A program made the position numbers and the translations under genes. Positions 23,502-35,400 of a stretch of DNA of 64,000 bases are shown in pieces. The notes beneath the pieces are model-generated. The model worked only from the letters and a program-made list of their open reading frames with translations, was not told where the DNA came from and made no database searches. Origin of the DNA: Arctopsyche grandis (lineage: Eukaryota; Arthropoda; Insecta; Trichoptera; Hydropsychidae); NCBI RefSeq assembly GCF_051622035.1, contig NC_135355.1, forward strand, positions 34,019,986 through 34,083,985. The letters are read 5' to 3'. Each line of letters begins with the position of its first letter. Position 1 is the stretch's first letter.

Positions 23502-24408
23502 CATTGCCGACAAAATTAAGTGGACACTTCAGAAAAAAACTTTAACACAGAATATTTTTGTTATGATACATTTATACACAATAGAAATAAATCAGTAATA
23601 TTCATGATACTTGGGTTTAAAAAATTATACAAAAATTATTTGAAAAAACAATACCGTTTATTAAAAAAAAAAATACAGAAAAATGAGCAGTACAGACAAA
23701 ATTAAGTGGACAGTGAGAAATTGAGATATATATATTTTTTTCAAAACTTGTATGAGAACCTTTGGAATTAATTACAGCCTTCGGTCTATTGGGTGTGCTT
23801 TCAACTAATTTTTGGTGTGTCAGCATCTATATATTTTCAAATAGTGGACAATTCATCAAAAAACATACTTTTATCATTGTAACCGATTTTTAAAATTTTT
23901 TGGTCCATTATAGACCACTAATTTTCTATGGGATTAATGTCAGGTGATTGAAGAGGCGACTCAAATAATTCAATTGTATCTTCTTCGAAAAATTTCATTG
24001 TTTTCTTCGATTTGTGTTTAAGGTCGTTGTCCTGTTGAAAGATGAAAGTACTCCCCAGACCCATTTTTTTCGACATTTTATTTTTTACGACACTACACGG
24101 GAACAATATTAACGAAACAACGGTCTCCTACCAAATTCAAAGGATAGAATGATAAAACAAAAAAAAAATTGAAGAAATCGTATCAGTAATAACTGAAATA
24201 CATTCGTTCCGCGTGAACGAAACAGCTATAAAATATATATGTCAACGAAACAGCTATAAAGTGTAAGAAACGAAATGTCTAAATTAGGATCATAAAATAA
24301 CACCCTTTTAATTTCTGAAAACTACAAAGCTCTATGTTGAATACTTTTTGAGAAAACCGCTTTCTTGAGTTCACCTAAATAGTGTCCACTTAATTCTGTC
24401 GGGCACTG
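23502..24408 (-). mobile_element. Tc1-like DNA transposon, degraded (907 bp)
   Basis: Ends CATTGCCGACAAAATTAAGT and ACTTAATTCTGTCGGGCACTG are inverted repeats flanked by TA, the Tc1/mariner target. The minus strand at 24106-23918 encodes FIFQQDNDLKHKSKKTMKFF and SPLQSPDINPIENLW-like sequence, the QQDN-PKHTS and SPDLNPIE motifs of the Tc1 DDE transposase. The catalytic domain is cut short and the rest is frame-broken. A second GACAAAATTAAGTGGACA motif at 23696-23713 is an internal repeat of the end. Confidence 0.88.
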
Positions 24409-25156
24409 TATGTAGATGCATATTTTTTTCATTTTGAACATTTCATAAACATTGATGTGACACGCTCAGATATGCGCGCGTTCCAACTCATACTTATACA
24501 TATGTTCGAAATGATCTGAAATTGCAACAGTAAAAAAGTACACTGGGGATAACACATGTGGAGATGTAGTTTACTATTTTTCTTGTGTACTTTTGTGAGG
24601 TCTTTCAAATATGGTATACAGTGTATACAGTGCCGATGTGGTGACAGTTTTCAGGTTAGGTCGAGAGTGGGGTTGGGGGTTGGGGTCGGGGGTCGGGGGT
24701 CGGGGTTCAGTTGGCAGAGTTACGTAACGTGATGCAAGCGAGGATAGCGGGAGGGGTGGGGGTGGGGTGGGGTGGGGGGGCGCGGGTGAGGAAGTGAGGA
24801 AATAGGGGCGAGAGGGTTGCAGCAACCAACTCACGTGTGTCTCGAAGAGCCCCCAATGTCATGGCGTCATCGAGGCGGCGAGCAACGATCGACAAACGTC
24901 AACTCGATCCGCGCATCAAATCATCTGCGGCCATAACGCACCTCCACGTGACCATGTGACGTTTAACAAATCATTCTGCGTTTTTATTTAAATACGTTCT
25001 AAAATTACGACAGTGCATTCAATGGCAACTTCTGCACCCAAATATGATGACACTAAGCAATTGCGATTGCCTTTTAAAGAATCAAAATCCCGTCTGGTGT
25101 TCCCCATTGCATTCTATGGAATCGAGACATTGACCCTGAAAAAAAAAGAAAGGTAC
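24409..25156. other. Intergenic, with strongly G-skewed stretch
   Basis: From about 24660 to 24795 the + strand has repeated runs such as GGGGTTGGGGGTTGGGGTC and GGGGTGGGGGTGGGGTGGGG. These fit G-quadruplex spacing. CpG density is raised from 24800 to 24960. No coding region is supported. Confidence 0.5.
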
Positions 25157-25505
25157 TGTAAGAATCTAGCACAACTTGTGCTATTACGAATCGAAACCAG
25201 TGATCTCATACAGTTCACACCAATCATCATCTCTCCTGAACAAACGATGCCATAGCTATAAAACACGTGTCTTGAAGACGAAGACAAAGCATCTGCACAC
25301 GGCACGCTTCAGCAGTAGCTCCAGACACCAGAGTGAACCTCTGGAGTTCAACCAGCTCACTTCTCCGAAGCTCAACCTCTTCGTACATACAATAACCATT
25401 CTAACAAATGAACAAAAATAAACAATCCTCTTACAAACACAAACGGTGTTTTCTTAGACCGGGACACGGTCAACACATCTGTCCCGCGTACTAGTACTTT
25501 CTAGA
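25157..25505 (+). mobile_element. Possible solo LTR (fossil)
   Basis: Starts TGTAAGAATCTAGCACAACT, very like the start of the putative LTR at 45232-44972 (TGTAAGAGTATAGCACAACT). Both are preceded by GTAC. An AATAAACAATCC polyadenylation-type signal lies near 25420. The 3' boundary is uncertain; a GTAC occurs again at about 25497. Pao/BEL or Gypsy origin cannot be decided. Confidence 0.4.
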
Positions 25506-25570
25506 TGCATTCGAAATGAGTCCACCTTACAGCACAAACTCTGATTTGATGAAGACTCCAAAAATGAATT

Positions 25571-26255
25571 CGTAGCAAAGTATTAAGATTAGAAGTGGGG
25601 GTAGACAGTTTATGGGACAAGTACGCGTGTATGAGTGAGATTCGTGGGAGGAGCCGACGAAACCGTCTACTCCCACTCCTAATCTTAATGCTACTTTATG
25701 GTACGAGTTCATTTTTCGAGTTTTCATCAACTTGGAGTTTATGCCGTAAGGGCCACCGATTCGATATGTGGTGTTGGAGACGGATGATTCACATACCATA
25801 GACTGCAAAACGCATGAACATCTCCATCCCCTCAAAGAGACTCTCCACAACATGTAGGAAAAGGGTTCTTTCCTGTTTTGGCCATATGGCTAGGCAGAGT
25901 GTGGAAAGGCTGGTAGTCACCGGAACGTTGGAAGGAAGGCGATCGAGAGGACATTTATGGACTGCAAAACGCATGAACATCTCCGTCCTCAAAGAGCTGG
26001 AAGTTTCAAAGAGACTCTTTCCTAAGTTGGCCATATGACTAGGAATTTGGAATATGAAGAGCCTGGTAGTCACTGGAACGTTGAAGGGAAGACAATCGTG
26101 AGGACGGTCTCTCAAGAGGTGGTCAGACCAGATCAAAGAACTGCCGGGATCGTCCCTTAACGCTGTCCTTAAATTAGCACGGAACTGGAAGAAGTGGAGG
26201 TGGATCGTTCATCAATAACCACGACGCTTAGTATTGAAAAAACGAGGAAGAAGAA
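25571..26255 (+). mobile_element. RTE-like LINE, 3' part with internal tandem duplication
   Basis: Encodes GHRFDMWCWRRMIHIPW-like, RVLSCFGHMARQSVERLVV, GTLEGRRSRG and a terminal LNAVLKLARNWKKWRWIVH block, the conserved tail after the reverse transcriptase of RTE-group elements. A segment of about 159 bp beginning GACTGCAAAACGCATGAACA is present twice in tandem (25801 and 25960). At 25571-25610 and 25657-25697 a long imperfect inverted repeat surrounds GATTAGAAGTGGGGGTAGAC. Confidence 0.75.
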
Positions 26256-26788
26256 AAATAGCTAAATAATTCATTAATTCTAAGTATCAAAATTTTCTTA
26301 TCATGACCGAACTGTTTAAAGCGAGATCAATATTTTATGAAAATATATTACCATTTCTACAATTCAGTTACTATTTACAATTTAATTTAATTTAGTTACA
26401 ATTTAGTTTTTTTTTTTCGCTAATGAAGTGCTAGCAGTCAAATAATTTTTATAGTGATTACGTATCTCCGAAGACAATAAAATACAATCTTTCTCATAAT
26501 CAGAAGACATTCATTAGCCACCAAAAATCACAGTTAGTCTTTAATAATATATCGATTGTGATTGTGATTACATCATAAGTGAAAATTGTGAAGACACAAC
26601 GGTTTTTAAATGCGTCAAATTGTAATTTTGTAGTAAGGTCGATTTATTGTTTATTTAGATCAAATGTTGTGTCACATAGTCGGCTGTCAGCTGTTTGCTG
26701 TCACTTTAGTCGTACGATTTATAGTCGATTTCTGTATTGAAATACAACATATATGTATGTATACAAAGTGTTAAAATTGTAAAATAAA
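26256..26788. promoter_or_regulatory. 5' flank of COA8
   Basis: AT-rich intergenic sequence upstream of the COA8 start. No bounded repeat or second gene was seen; the promoter presumably lies in its 3' half. Confidence 0.35.
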
Positions 26789-27287
26789 ATGTTTCGGCTG
26801 AATATCGCGAGAACGATGAGTAAAATGGCGCAATCGTTCGATCTGGTTGGGCCACCATGCCCTCGTTCACATTTGCGACCAATCAAGTTAGTCAAATCAC
26901 CTGTGGAATCTCAATTACAAGAACAATATCGCCGTGCTCGTCTCGATTTACACTCTTGGAATCAAGCATTTTGGGCCTCGCATAACACAGCATTTGTCAA
27001 AGTAAAACGCATCGGTAGTGTTACTGACAAAATAGCGAATCATTTTATTTTTAATCAAATATGTATGTCTGTTTCAGGAGCGAGAGTTGTTCATTGCTGC
27101 GAAGTCAAAAGGTGAAACGAAAACTTTAAGCGCTGATGAAATGAGCATTTTTTACAAAGCATTTTTGGATAAAAATTGGAAAACTCACGTTAATTACAAT
27201 GTTCAATGGTATAAAAAGAATATATCATTATTTATGCTATCGATGAGAGTGGGACTTGAAAATATCACTACCAAATTTAAATTATGA
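26789..27287 (+). CDS. COA8: Cytochrome c oxidase assembly factor 8 (APOPT1 homologue), 2 exons, 140 aa
   Basis: Exons 26789-27001 and 27078-27287 are joined by a 76-bp GT-AG intron in phase 0. The N terminus MFRLNIARTMSKMAQ is basic with no acid, as a mitochondrial targeting peptide would be. The conserved core DLVGPPCPRSHLRPIK and VESQLQEQYRRARLDLHSWN plus QAFWASHNTAF is the APOPT/COA8 signature. Exon 2 adds ERELFIAAKSKGE and DKNWKTHVNYNVQWYKKN. The protein acts in the mitochondrion to protect and assemble complex IV. A second ATG at codon 10 (MSKM) is possible but would shorten the presequence. Confidence 0.92.
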
Positions 27288-27402
27288 TATTTTGAATATA
27301 TGTTCATGTGTAATTTTACTGCCCTGTATAATATTCTAATATTGATTACGATAAATATAATTTGAATTTAATTGTACTATAAAATAATAAATACGTATGA
27401 AG

Positions 27403-28521
27403 TAGGGCATCCAATCCCGGAAGGTTTTTTCCAATCCCGGAAGTTCTAGCACCGGGAAATAAAATGTATAAGAAAAATATTTTTTTTTTTCAATTGAATA
27501 TTTTTGTATTTATTTAAAAAAATACACGTAAATACAAATATACTTAAAATATTAGTAATAATAAAATATAATAAAACAAGTATAAATAACAAAAAAAAAA
27601 TAAAATACAGTATTCATGTATTTAGATATTGACGTATGGGCGGTAAGGAGTTTAAATTGTAATAACAATTTTCGAGCTTTGCTCCACGTTTACCATCAAT
27701 TCTAGAATTTTGAAGCTCTTTTTTGACTATATTTGATAAATCTGGTGTTGTTGGTTTTTTTGACATGTGTTTAATTCTTTATTAAGTTTTTCTTGCAAGA
27801 CTGTTCAACTTCTAGTTCGACTTCCTCTATGTCGTCGTCTATTACATGTGTTTCTGTATCTGGCTCTAAAGTATTATCTGATGATTTGGACATGCTAACA
27901 ACCAGGTTTATTATTGATGATTTATTTAAGCGCTCAAAATTTAACAATGGGTTTTTATTCGTGTTGTCCTGTTCGCCCTTATGCAAAAACTGGAATAAAG
28001 AAGAAACATTAGTCCGGCGTTTGTTTATTTGACGAGCAAATGAATCCTTTAGTTGAATTGCTAAATCGCTGTTTTATATATTGTTCATCATAAAATTTAT
28101 AGTAATGTCAGCTGAGAGAAGTGTTGCATCACAACGACAAAATGATTCAACCTCTTTACAGGTTCTAGCGTTTTCATCAAATCATGAATGAATTCAAATT
28201 CTTTCTTTTCAAATGAAAGAATTTGAATCCTCATCAATCAATAAGAAGAGGTTAGTAATGACTGTTCCATCGAATTTTGACGTCAATTTTTAATTGAATT
28301 TCTTTTCCGTATTGTTCAATATATATATATGAATGATTTTTAAACGAGCCGTATGTGTGGTTGGCCAAACTTGCTAGGGATAAAGTGTGTGTGGTATGCA
28401 TGGGAGAGACCGGATGCGTGTTGCTATGGTCACTTGTTGGAGAACAAGCCGGACGACATGGTTATAATAAATAGATCTGACTGAATCTGCGCTTTTCACT
28501 TGGAATCCTTCACATCCGGAT

Positions 28522-28570
<49 letters not shown>

Positions 28571-28893
28571 TACAATATTTGTTCGGCACAAAATCATTCA
28601 TAATATTTTTTAAAATATATATTTTTTTTTGAAAATGAAAAATGCATGCGTCCAGAACACGTGTTGAGACCGATGGTTGAAACACAACTAATTCTTAAAA
28701 ATCCGTATAAAACCAACATTTTCGAGCGGATGACCTAGTATAACGTTGTTTTATGTTTTATAAATATTATTTTCGTAAAAATAATATTTATAAATAAATT
28801 TCTGCCAGCACCATAATCCCGGTATTAACACTACTTTCAACACCGGGATTCACGGTGCCAGAAAACGCTGTGATCCCGGGATCAAATGCCCTA
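27403..28893 (-). mobile_element. hAT element (1491 bp), coding part decayed
   Basis: Ends TAGGGCATCCAATCCCGG and CCGGGATCAAATGCCCTA are inverted repeats flanked by the exact 8-bp duplication GTATGAAG (27395-27402, 28894-28901). ATCCCGG is repeated several times within 80 bp of each end, as hAT transposase-binding sites often are. The minus-strand frame 27986-27771 (acidic, HVIDDDIEEVELEVEQSCKK) may be a remnant of the coding region, but no DDE or dimerisation domain was recognised. A (TA)22 tract lies inside. It begins 115 bp after the COA8 stop. Confidence 0.88.
28525..28568. repeat. (AT)22 microsatellite
   Basis: Perfect dinucleotide tract inside the hAT element; likely length-polymorphic. 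Confidence 0.95.
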
Positions 28894-28901
28894 GTATGAA
28901 G

Positions 28902-29471
28902 ATTATATTATGTATGCACAATTTGTTAAATATTATAATTTTTTGAATCAGTGAGTCAGTAAGAGACTAGGAAGCGTAAATATGTAGCAGTAAAGCTTTT
29001 ATAAAAGGCAGTAAAGAGTATGCTTATTGCCGTATACATAATTTGACATTGTGGTGGATTGACGTTATTTTTTTTTCGATTTCCCACTTGTATACGTTTT
29101 AACCATCAGTTAACCTACTTAGCTACGCAATAGAAGTTGAGCAACTCAATCGCGTTATGCTCCTTCGCTAACATTATGCTGCATTTACACGAGACCAATT
29201 TAAAGACATTCCATAAAGTCGAGCCAATATTCGTAGATTCCAATCCCAAGTCCAAGATTAAAATATTTCTAAAATTATTTTAAACAATATTTATAAAAAT
29301 CAGTTTGGCAGGAGTAAGTTGAAGGAAATGGGAAGAGAACTTTCAAGGCAATTTCGCTTACAAGGGATATTTGTATTAGGGAAGCGTTATTTTACAAAAA
29401 TCATACCTTTAATCTGAATACAAAAAATTGTATGAAATATAGGGAACCAAAATTACCTGTTTTGACTTATA
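28902..29471. other. 3' flank of the zinc-finger gene
   Basis: AT-rich sequence between the hAT element and the minus-strand zinc-finger stop codon. It probably includes the 3' UTR. No other feature was seen. Confidence 0.4.
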
Positions 29472-32400
29472 TTATTCTATTTTTATAACAAGCCTCTTAT
29501 TAGCTTTCTTTCTTTGTGGCTTCACCCTAGTATGAATGTTCATGTGTGCTCTAAGATTATGTTTCGTAATACATGATTTTGAACAAATGTCACATTTGTA
29601 TGGCTTTACTCCACTATGAATACTCATATGTGCACCGAGTAGATATTTTGTGAAGAATGTTTTTGAACAAATGTCACATTTGTGTGGTTTTACCCCACTA
29701 TGAGTATTGATATGTGTTCTAAGATTTCGTTTCGTAGCATACGTTTTTGAACAAATGTCACATTTGTACGGCTTAAATCCAGTATGAATACCCACGTGTG
29801 CACCGAGATCATACTTTCTAGGGAATGATTTCGAACAAATGTCACATTTGTATGGCTTTACCTCGCTGTGAATACACATATGTGAACTGAGGTTTGATTT
29901 TGTGAAGAATGATTTTGAACAAATGTCACATTTGTGTGGCTTTACTCCAGTATGAGTACCCATATGTGCACTGAGTCGATACTTACCAAAGAATGATTTC
30001 GAACAAATGTCACATTTGTGTGGCTTTATCCCAGTATGAATACCCATATGTGAACTAAGTTTTGATTTTCTAAAGAATGATTTTAAACAAATGTCACATT
30101 TATGTGGCTTTTCCTTTCTATGAGTACCCATGTGTGAACAAAGGTTTGATTTTGTGGAGAATGATTTTGAACAAATGTCACATTTGTGTGGTTTTAGCCC
30201 ACTGTGAATATTGATATGTGCTCTAAGATTTCGTTTCGTAGTATATGTTTTTGAACAAATGTCACATTTGTGTGGCTTTAATCCAGTGTGAATATACATA
30301 TGTGCACTGAGTTCATATATTCTAGGGAATGATTTTAAACAAATGTCACATTTGTGTGGTTTTACCCCAGTATGAATATTGATATGCGCATTGAGAGATC
30401 GTTTCGTAGCATATGTTTTTGAACAAATGTCACATTTGTGCGGCTTTTCCCCACTATGAACCCTCGTGCCAACGCTTAGACTGTCTTTCCTGTTAAATGA
30501 TGTTGAACCAATGTCACAATCATGCAGATTGTTTTCATGAGTAAATGATTTGTCTTGGAAATCTGTTATGTGGTCCAATTCAGAATGTGTAGAGCACATC
30601 TTATCTAAAGCTTTTTGTAATGACAATTCTTTCGCTAGATTGTGTCTATTGGTATCTATTATTGCTGCCATATTATCTCTTGAAGCAATTTTTCTTCCAG
30701 GGGTCTAAAAAATAAACCAAACGTTATTCAATTTAACATGTGTAACATTTTTATAGGTGATTATTAGATTTTCGATTGACCCTACAGTGCATGATTTTTT
30801 TATTTTTAAAAATAAAAAATATAGCCTAGTGTGAAATCGTAATTAGATTATGGGAAAAATAATAAAAAAAATCATGTTTTAATTTTTCTTTGTTTTTTTA
30901 TTTAAAAAAGTGGATGATTCATATATGCATCATCATGCATTCATTATATTTCATGAATTTTTTTAAAACAGTTTTTATCTTTATTGAAACACAGTGCTGT
31001 GCTACATTTTTCGCACTCCACATATGTTTGTGCTTTGCAGGATGGCAGTTTGCACCGCACACGTCTATCTCCCCAAATCGGACAATGATTTATGTTATCT
31101 AGCCGTACATCAGGCGAAGGTAAAACCGCCACAATGGGTTTTTTCTGTTTGCAAGCGATCTCCATTTGCAAACCAGTCGGTCTTCCTCGTTTTTCCAACG
31201 AAGGTAACCCAATGGTGCACAATGTACGAGCCAGATCTAATCTAAAATCGATTAATTTCATTACATCCTTGCCTTCATTGCATCTTCGCATAAGCAACCA
31301 AGCATTTATAACAGAAATATCTAAAAGGTGATAAAACAGCCGCATATACCACTTTCGTGATCGCATTTTAATTTTATATCTGCCAATCATGCTATCTAGT
31401 AAATCAGCCCCACGATGGCGAGCCTTTGTGGAACATATCTGCTCATCAATAGAAAGCATTTCCTCCATGGGGGTTGAAATAAATTTGGAAGAAAGTGAGT
31501 CTATGATGGGCCTTAATTTATGTAATTTATCATTATTTGCATCTACTTAATTATCGTTGAAATGCAAATTCTTTCTAATTGCTTCAAATGCATTTACGCT
31601 TAATGTATTTCGCACAATTTCTAGACCGACGATTTCGTTCCAGTATAACCTTGTGTTCGAAATCGAAACTACTGATGAAATAATGCAAATTCCCAAATAT
31701 TTCAAAAGATTTGTTTTTGAAAATTCAAACGGTATTGCCGCATTATTCTGATCACTATATTTTATAGTTTCTTCGACAATTTTGTATATTAATTTATCAT
31801 CAAAAAAATATTTAAAATATTGATACGGCGTTTCTAATTTTTTTATTGAATCTGACAGCACCGAGTTTCCGGTAAATGCCGGAAAATCTTTTTTCCACAA
31901 ACATTTTCTGACTTTGGAAAACACCGGATTGGGTTTATTTTGTGATGTAGTAGGTTGTGTTAATTCTTCAATTAATGGAGGTACAAGAATTGGCAATTCA
32001 GAAGTATTGTGGCTATCTAAGTAATTTTCTAACGATGTCTCCGAAACAATATAATTGTCTCCTTCATCATTCGAGTCATCTAATTCGTCATCACTGCCGA
32101 CAGGTGTATTTTCGATTAAGTCAAATAAGGCATCACTATCTAATTTTTCCAAATCTATTCTTTCAAGCCCATTTTTGTATATGAAAGGCATCTAAAATTT
32201 AAAAAACATATAAAAAAATTGTACTCTAACTGAAGTACTAAATATACTATACTGAAGCATATTCAATTGCATGGTGATTCATTTATGAATCAACCAGTAT
32301 TTGAGGTACATATAAGAGAAATAAATACAAATCAACTCAAGATCTAACATCACAACATAATTCTCTAGGATATATACAATACAATAAAAAAATTGTATTG

Positions 32401-35400
32401 TATATATATGTAAAAATTTGGACATAACTTAAAGACGTAAAGGAATTTATTTCTTTGCAAAGTAGCACAAATTCACTACCCGTGTTGACCAGTCGAAAGA
32501 TCGTCACAAAATGGTCAAAAAAGGATCATTTTTATGATTTAACATCTGGAGAATGGATGGTTCACAATTAAGGGTGTCAGATTTCATGCAAGTCAAAAAT
32601 TAACCTTCCAGCGGGCGCGCAAAGTTATTTCCTTTGAGCGAGCGCTTGTCGTAAATTTTACGTCATCAAGTTTTCTCCATGTAAATGGTGTTTTATTAGT
32701 GTAAATGGTGATTTCTTTATGTAAATGTTAAGGAAATGTAAGGTTATGAAAAATGATAAATGACAATACTTTAAAAAATATATATTTTACTTTCTCAACA
32801 AAAAACCAAAACAACACCCTAAATATGCTAACATTTCAAAACAAAATATTTTATCGACCTATTCGATCATTATTCAGAATTATTAATCAGAATCAATATT
32901 ACCTATTAGTCAGAATTAATATTTTCATCCTTACAATTATTACAAACCACCTCAACTGCAGAATGCTTCTTGCATGTAAAGGACTGGCAATGGCAACACT
33001 TCATTGATGCTGACGTTCTTTTCTTCTCCAGTGCACATGACCGACAAACACCGCGTTTTGGAAGGCTTCTATTTTCTTCTTCTGTTATCGGTTCAACTTC
33101 CCGACCGTAATTTACTTTGAGAAAAGCACTTACATCTTGCGGTAAATGTTTGATATTTGATCTGAAGATAAGATGCTCTTTCATCATGCTCAATGCTAAA
33201 TTTTTTAGAAAAATTCTTCGATGCCTTGGAGTCTTTTCTGGACAGGCAAATTTGTATAAAATTTGAGCATTTATGCCAGCAATATTCATTAGTGCGTAGA
33301 AAACTACACACGGCCATCTCTTTGTTCTTCTAGAGACCGAGTAAGCGGCACACATTTTATCGACTGTATCCACTCCGCCTTTGGTGTCACTGTAGTCCAG
33401 TATAACCTGAGGCTTTCCGGTGTCAGGATCCATTTCGTCGTCGTCATGTAATGTTGAGAGTAATATTGCAGATTTATTTTTCTGAGGTCCATAGGAAAGC
33501 ATCATTTTTTCTTTTTGGAAACCAAAAAGAGTGGATCCAACAGCTCTGCTTTTGCCCGGCAAGAATTCTTTTGGGATTTCTACTTTGTTCTTTTTTATTG
33601 TGCCCAAAACTGTTATTTTTTTCGTAAGCAAATAATCAGCGAGTGGTACACTTGTGTACCAATTATCGGTGGTCAAATTCCGGTTCGAGTTTTCTATCGG
33701 AGTGACTAGACGCTTTACAATATCTGTTGGAGTATTAGAGGCCGCAAATGGTCCAGCGGGTTGAATTCCGCAGTATATTTCCAAATTGGATGTGTAAAAA
33801 CTTTTGGCATCACATAACGCAAACATCTTCAACCCGTACTTTGCTGGTTTGCTAGGAATATATTGTATAAAACTACAACGACCTCTAAATGGATGCAGCA
33901 TCTCATCGATTGTAGTATATGCGCTCAATTTGAATGATGACTTGCAGTTATTAACGAAAGCTTGAAAAAACTCACGTATCGCTGCCAGTTTGTCAACTTT
34001 CCTCCTTTCAACTCGGGTATTCTTGTCATCGAATCTCAGGCAACGGGTGATGAAGAGAAATCTCTTGTGACTCATGACAGCTCTTGCTATTTCAATCCCG
34101 GTACCGTCACTGGCAAAAATCTCTTTCAGATTTGCATGGTGACATTTTTTTATTCCTATCAAATATAGTAGACCAAAGTATGCCATAAATTCTGGTCTGT
34201 CGATGTTTTTACAGTTCCGATCTCTAGAATATTGATGGTTAACTCTTAGCTGATCGATATACATATTTGTGTATTTTAAAACGTCGTCAATCATAGACAT
34301 ATCGATAATTTGTAATAATGCATGTAGTTCATTTTCAATACCACGAGATTTTTGAGTCAAGCCAGTGGGTACTTTGACTACGCTTATCTCTTTGTTTTTT
34401 CTAGAAACTCGGTATGTTGTCTTTCGCCATTTTGTAGATTTATTTTTTCCAATGAAAAATTCTTCCATTGTTTCCTGCTCTCCTTCAGATTCGTCTGAAG
34501 TGTTTTCTTGATCAGTATCGCTATCTTCAAGTTGTAGTTCGATTTCTTCTTCCGAAAACTCGCTGTCACTCGAAGGAAAGTACGCCTCATCATCTTGTAG
34601 TCTCATCATCTCCATAATGGAAGACGTCTAAAACAAAACTACGTACATAGATAAAGTAAAAATACATTTAGCTACAAAATAAACGATATAAATGAGAAAT
34701 AAATAGAAAAAAGTGGTTTATTTAATATACTTACGTTAGAAGGCGCGCGTGTCGTAAAATTTACGCTCAACGGAAATTCCCAAATATCGATGACTCACAA
34801 AAACTTCTAAGCACAACCGATTCGCCTGCAGTTTCGGGAAACACTGATCTTCGAATAGCTCGAAGCTTATCACCAAGTGGTAAAAGTAGGGGATGCGATA
34901 AAGCGCATTTGTCGTAAATTTTACGACAGCGCGCCCGCTGGAAGGTTAACATTAGCATTGCCACCCCCCAAATCCAACGCATTTTTTAATTTAAAAGTTT
35001 GTATACAAAAATTGACGACCATATCTGAAGTTTACCCCCCCCCCTTAAACTCCCCAATTTTAACAATTTTACATTTATTCCTGTTTTAGAAAAATATTGA
35101 ATTATTTTTTATTAATCAAGCGGAAATATTTTTTGATTTCTGTGGTTACTAGAATCGGTGATAATACTATAATATGAGCAACTTTGAAGTTCATTACGAA
35201 TGAGATCAACTGAATAAGGTGCGAAAACTTGATTAACCTTTCCCTCACGGTGCTAAAAACATCCGCGCGCTCCGATGATATGTATTTTGTACACCATATG
35301 AAAAAGTGACTTAAAAACCGGAAAAATTGAAATATTCATAAATATTTTATATATAGTCGCAAGTACCAGCACTATACATATACGTACATTATCTTTTAAT

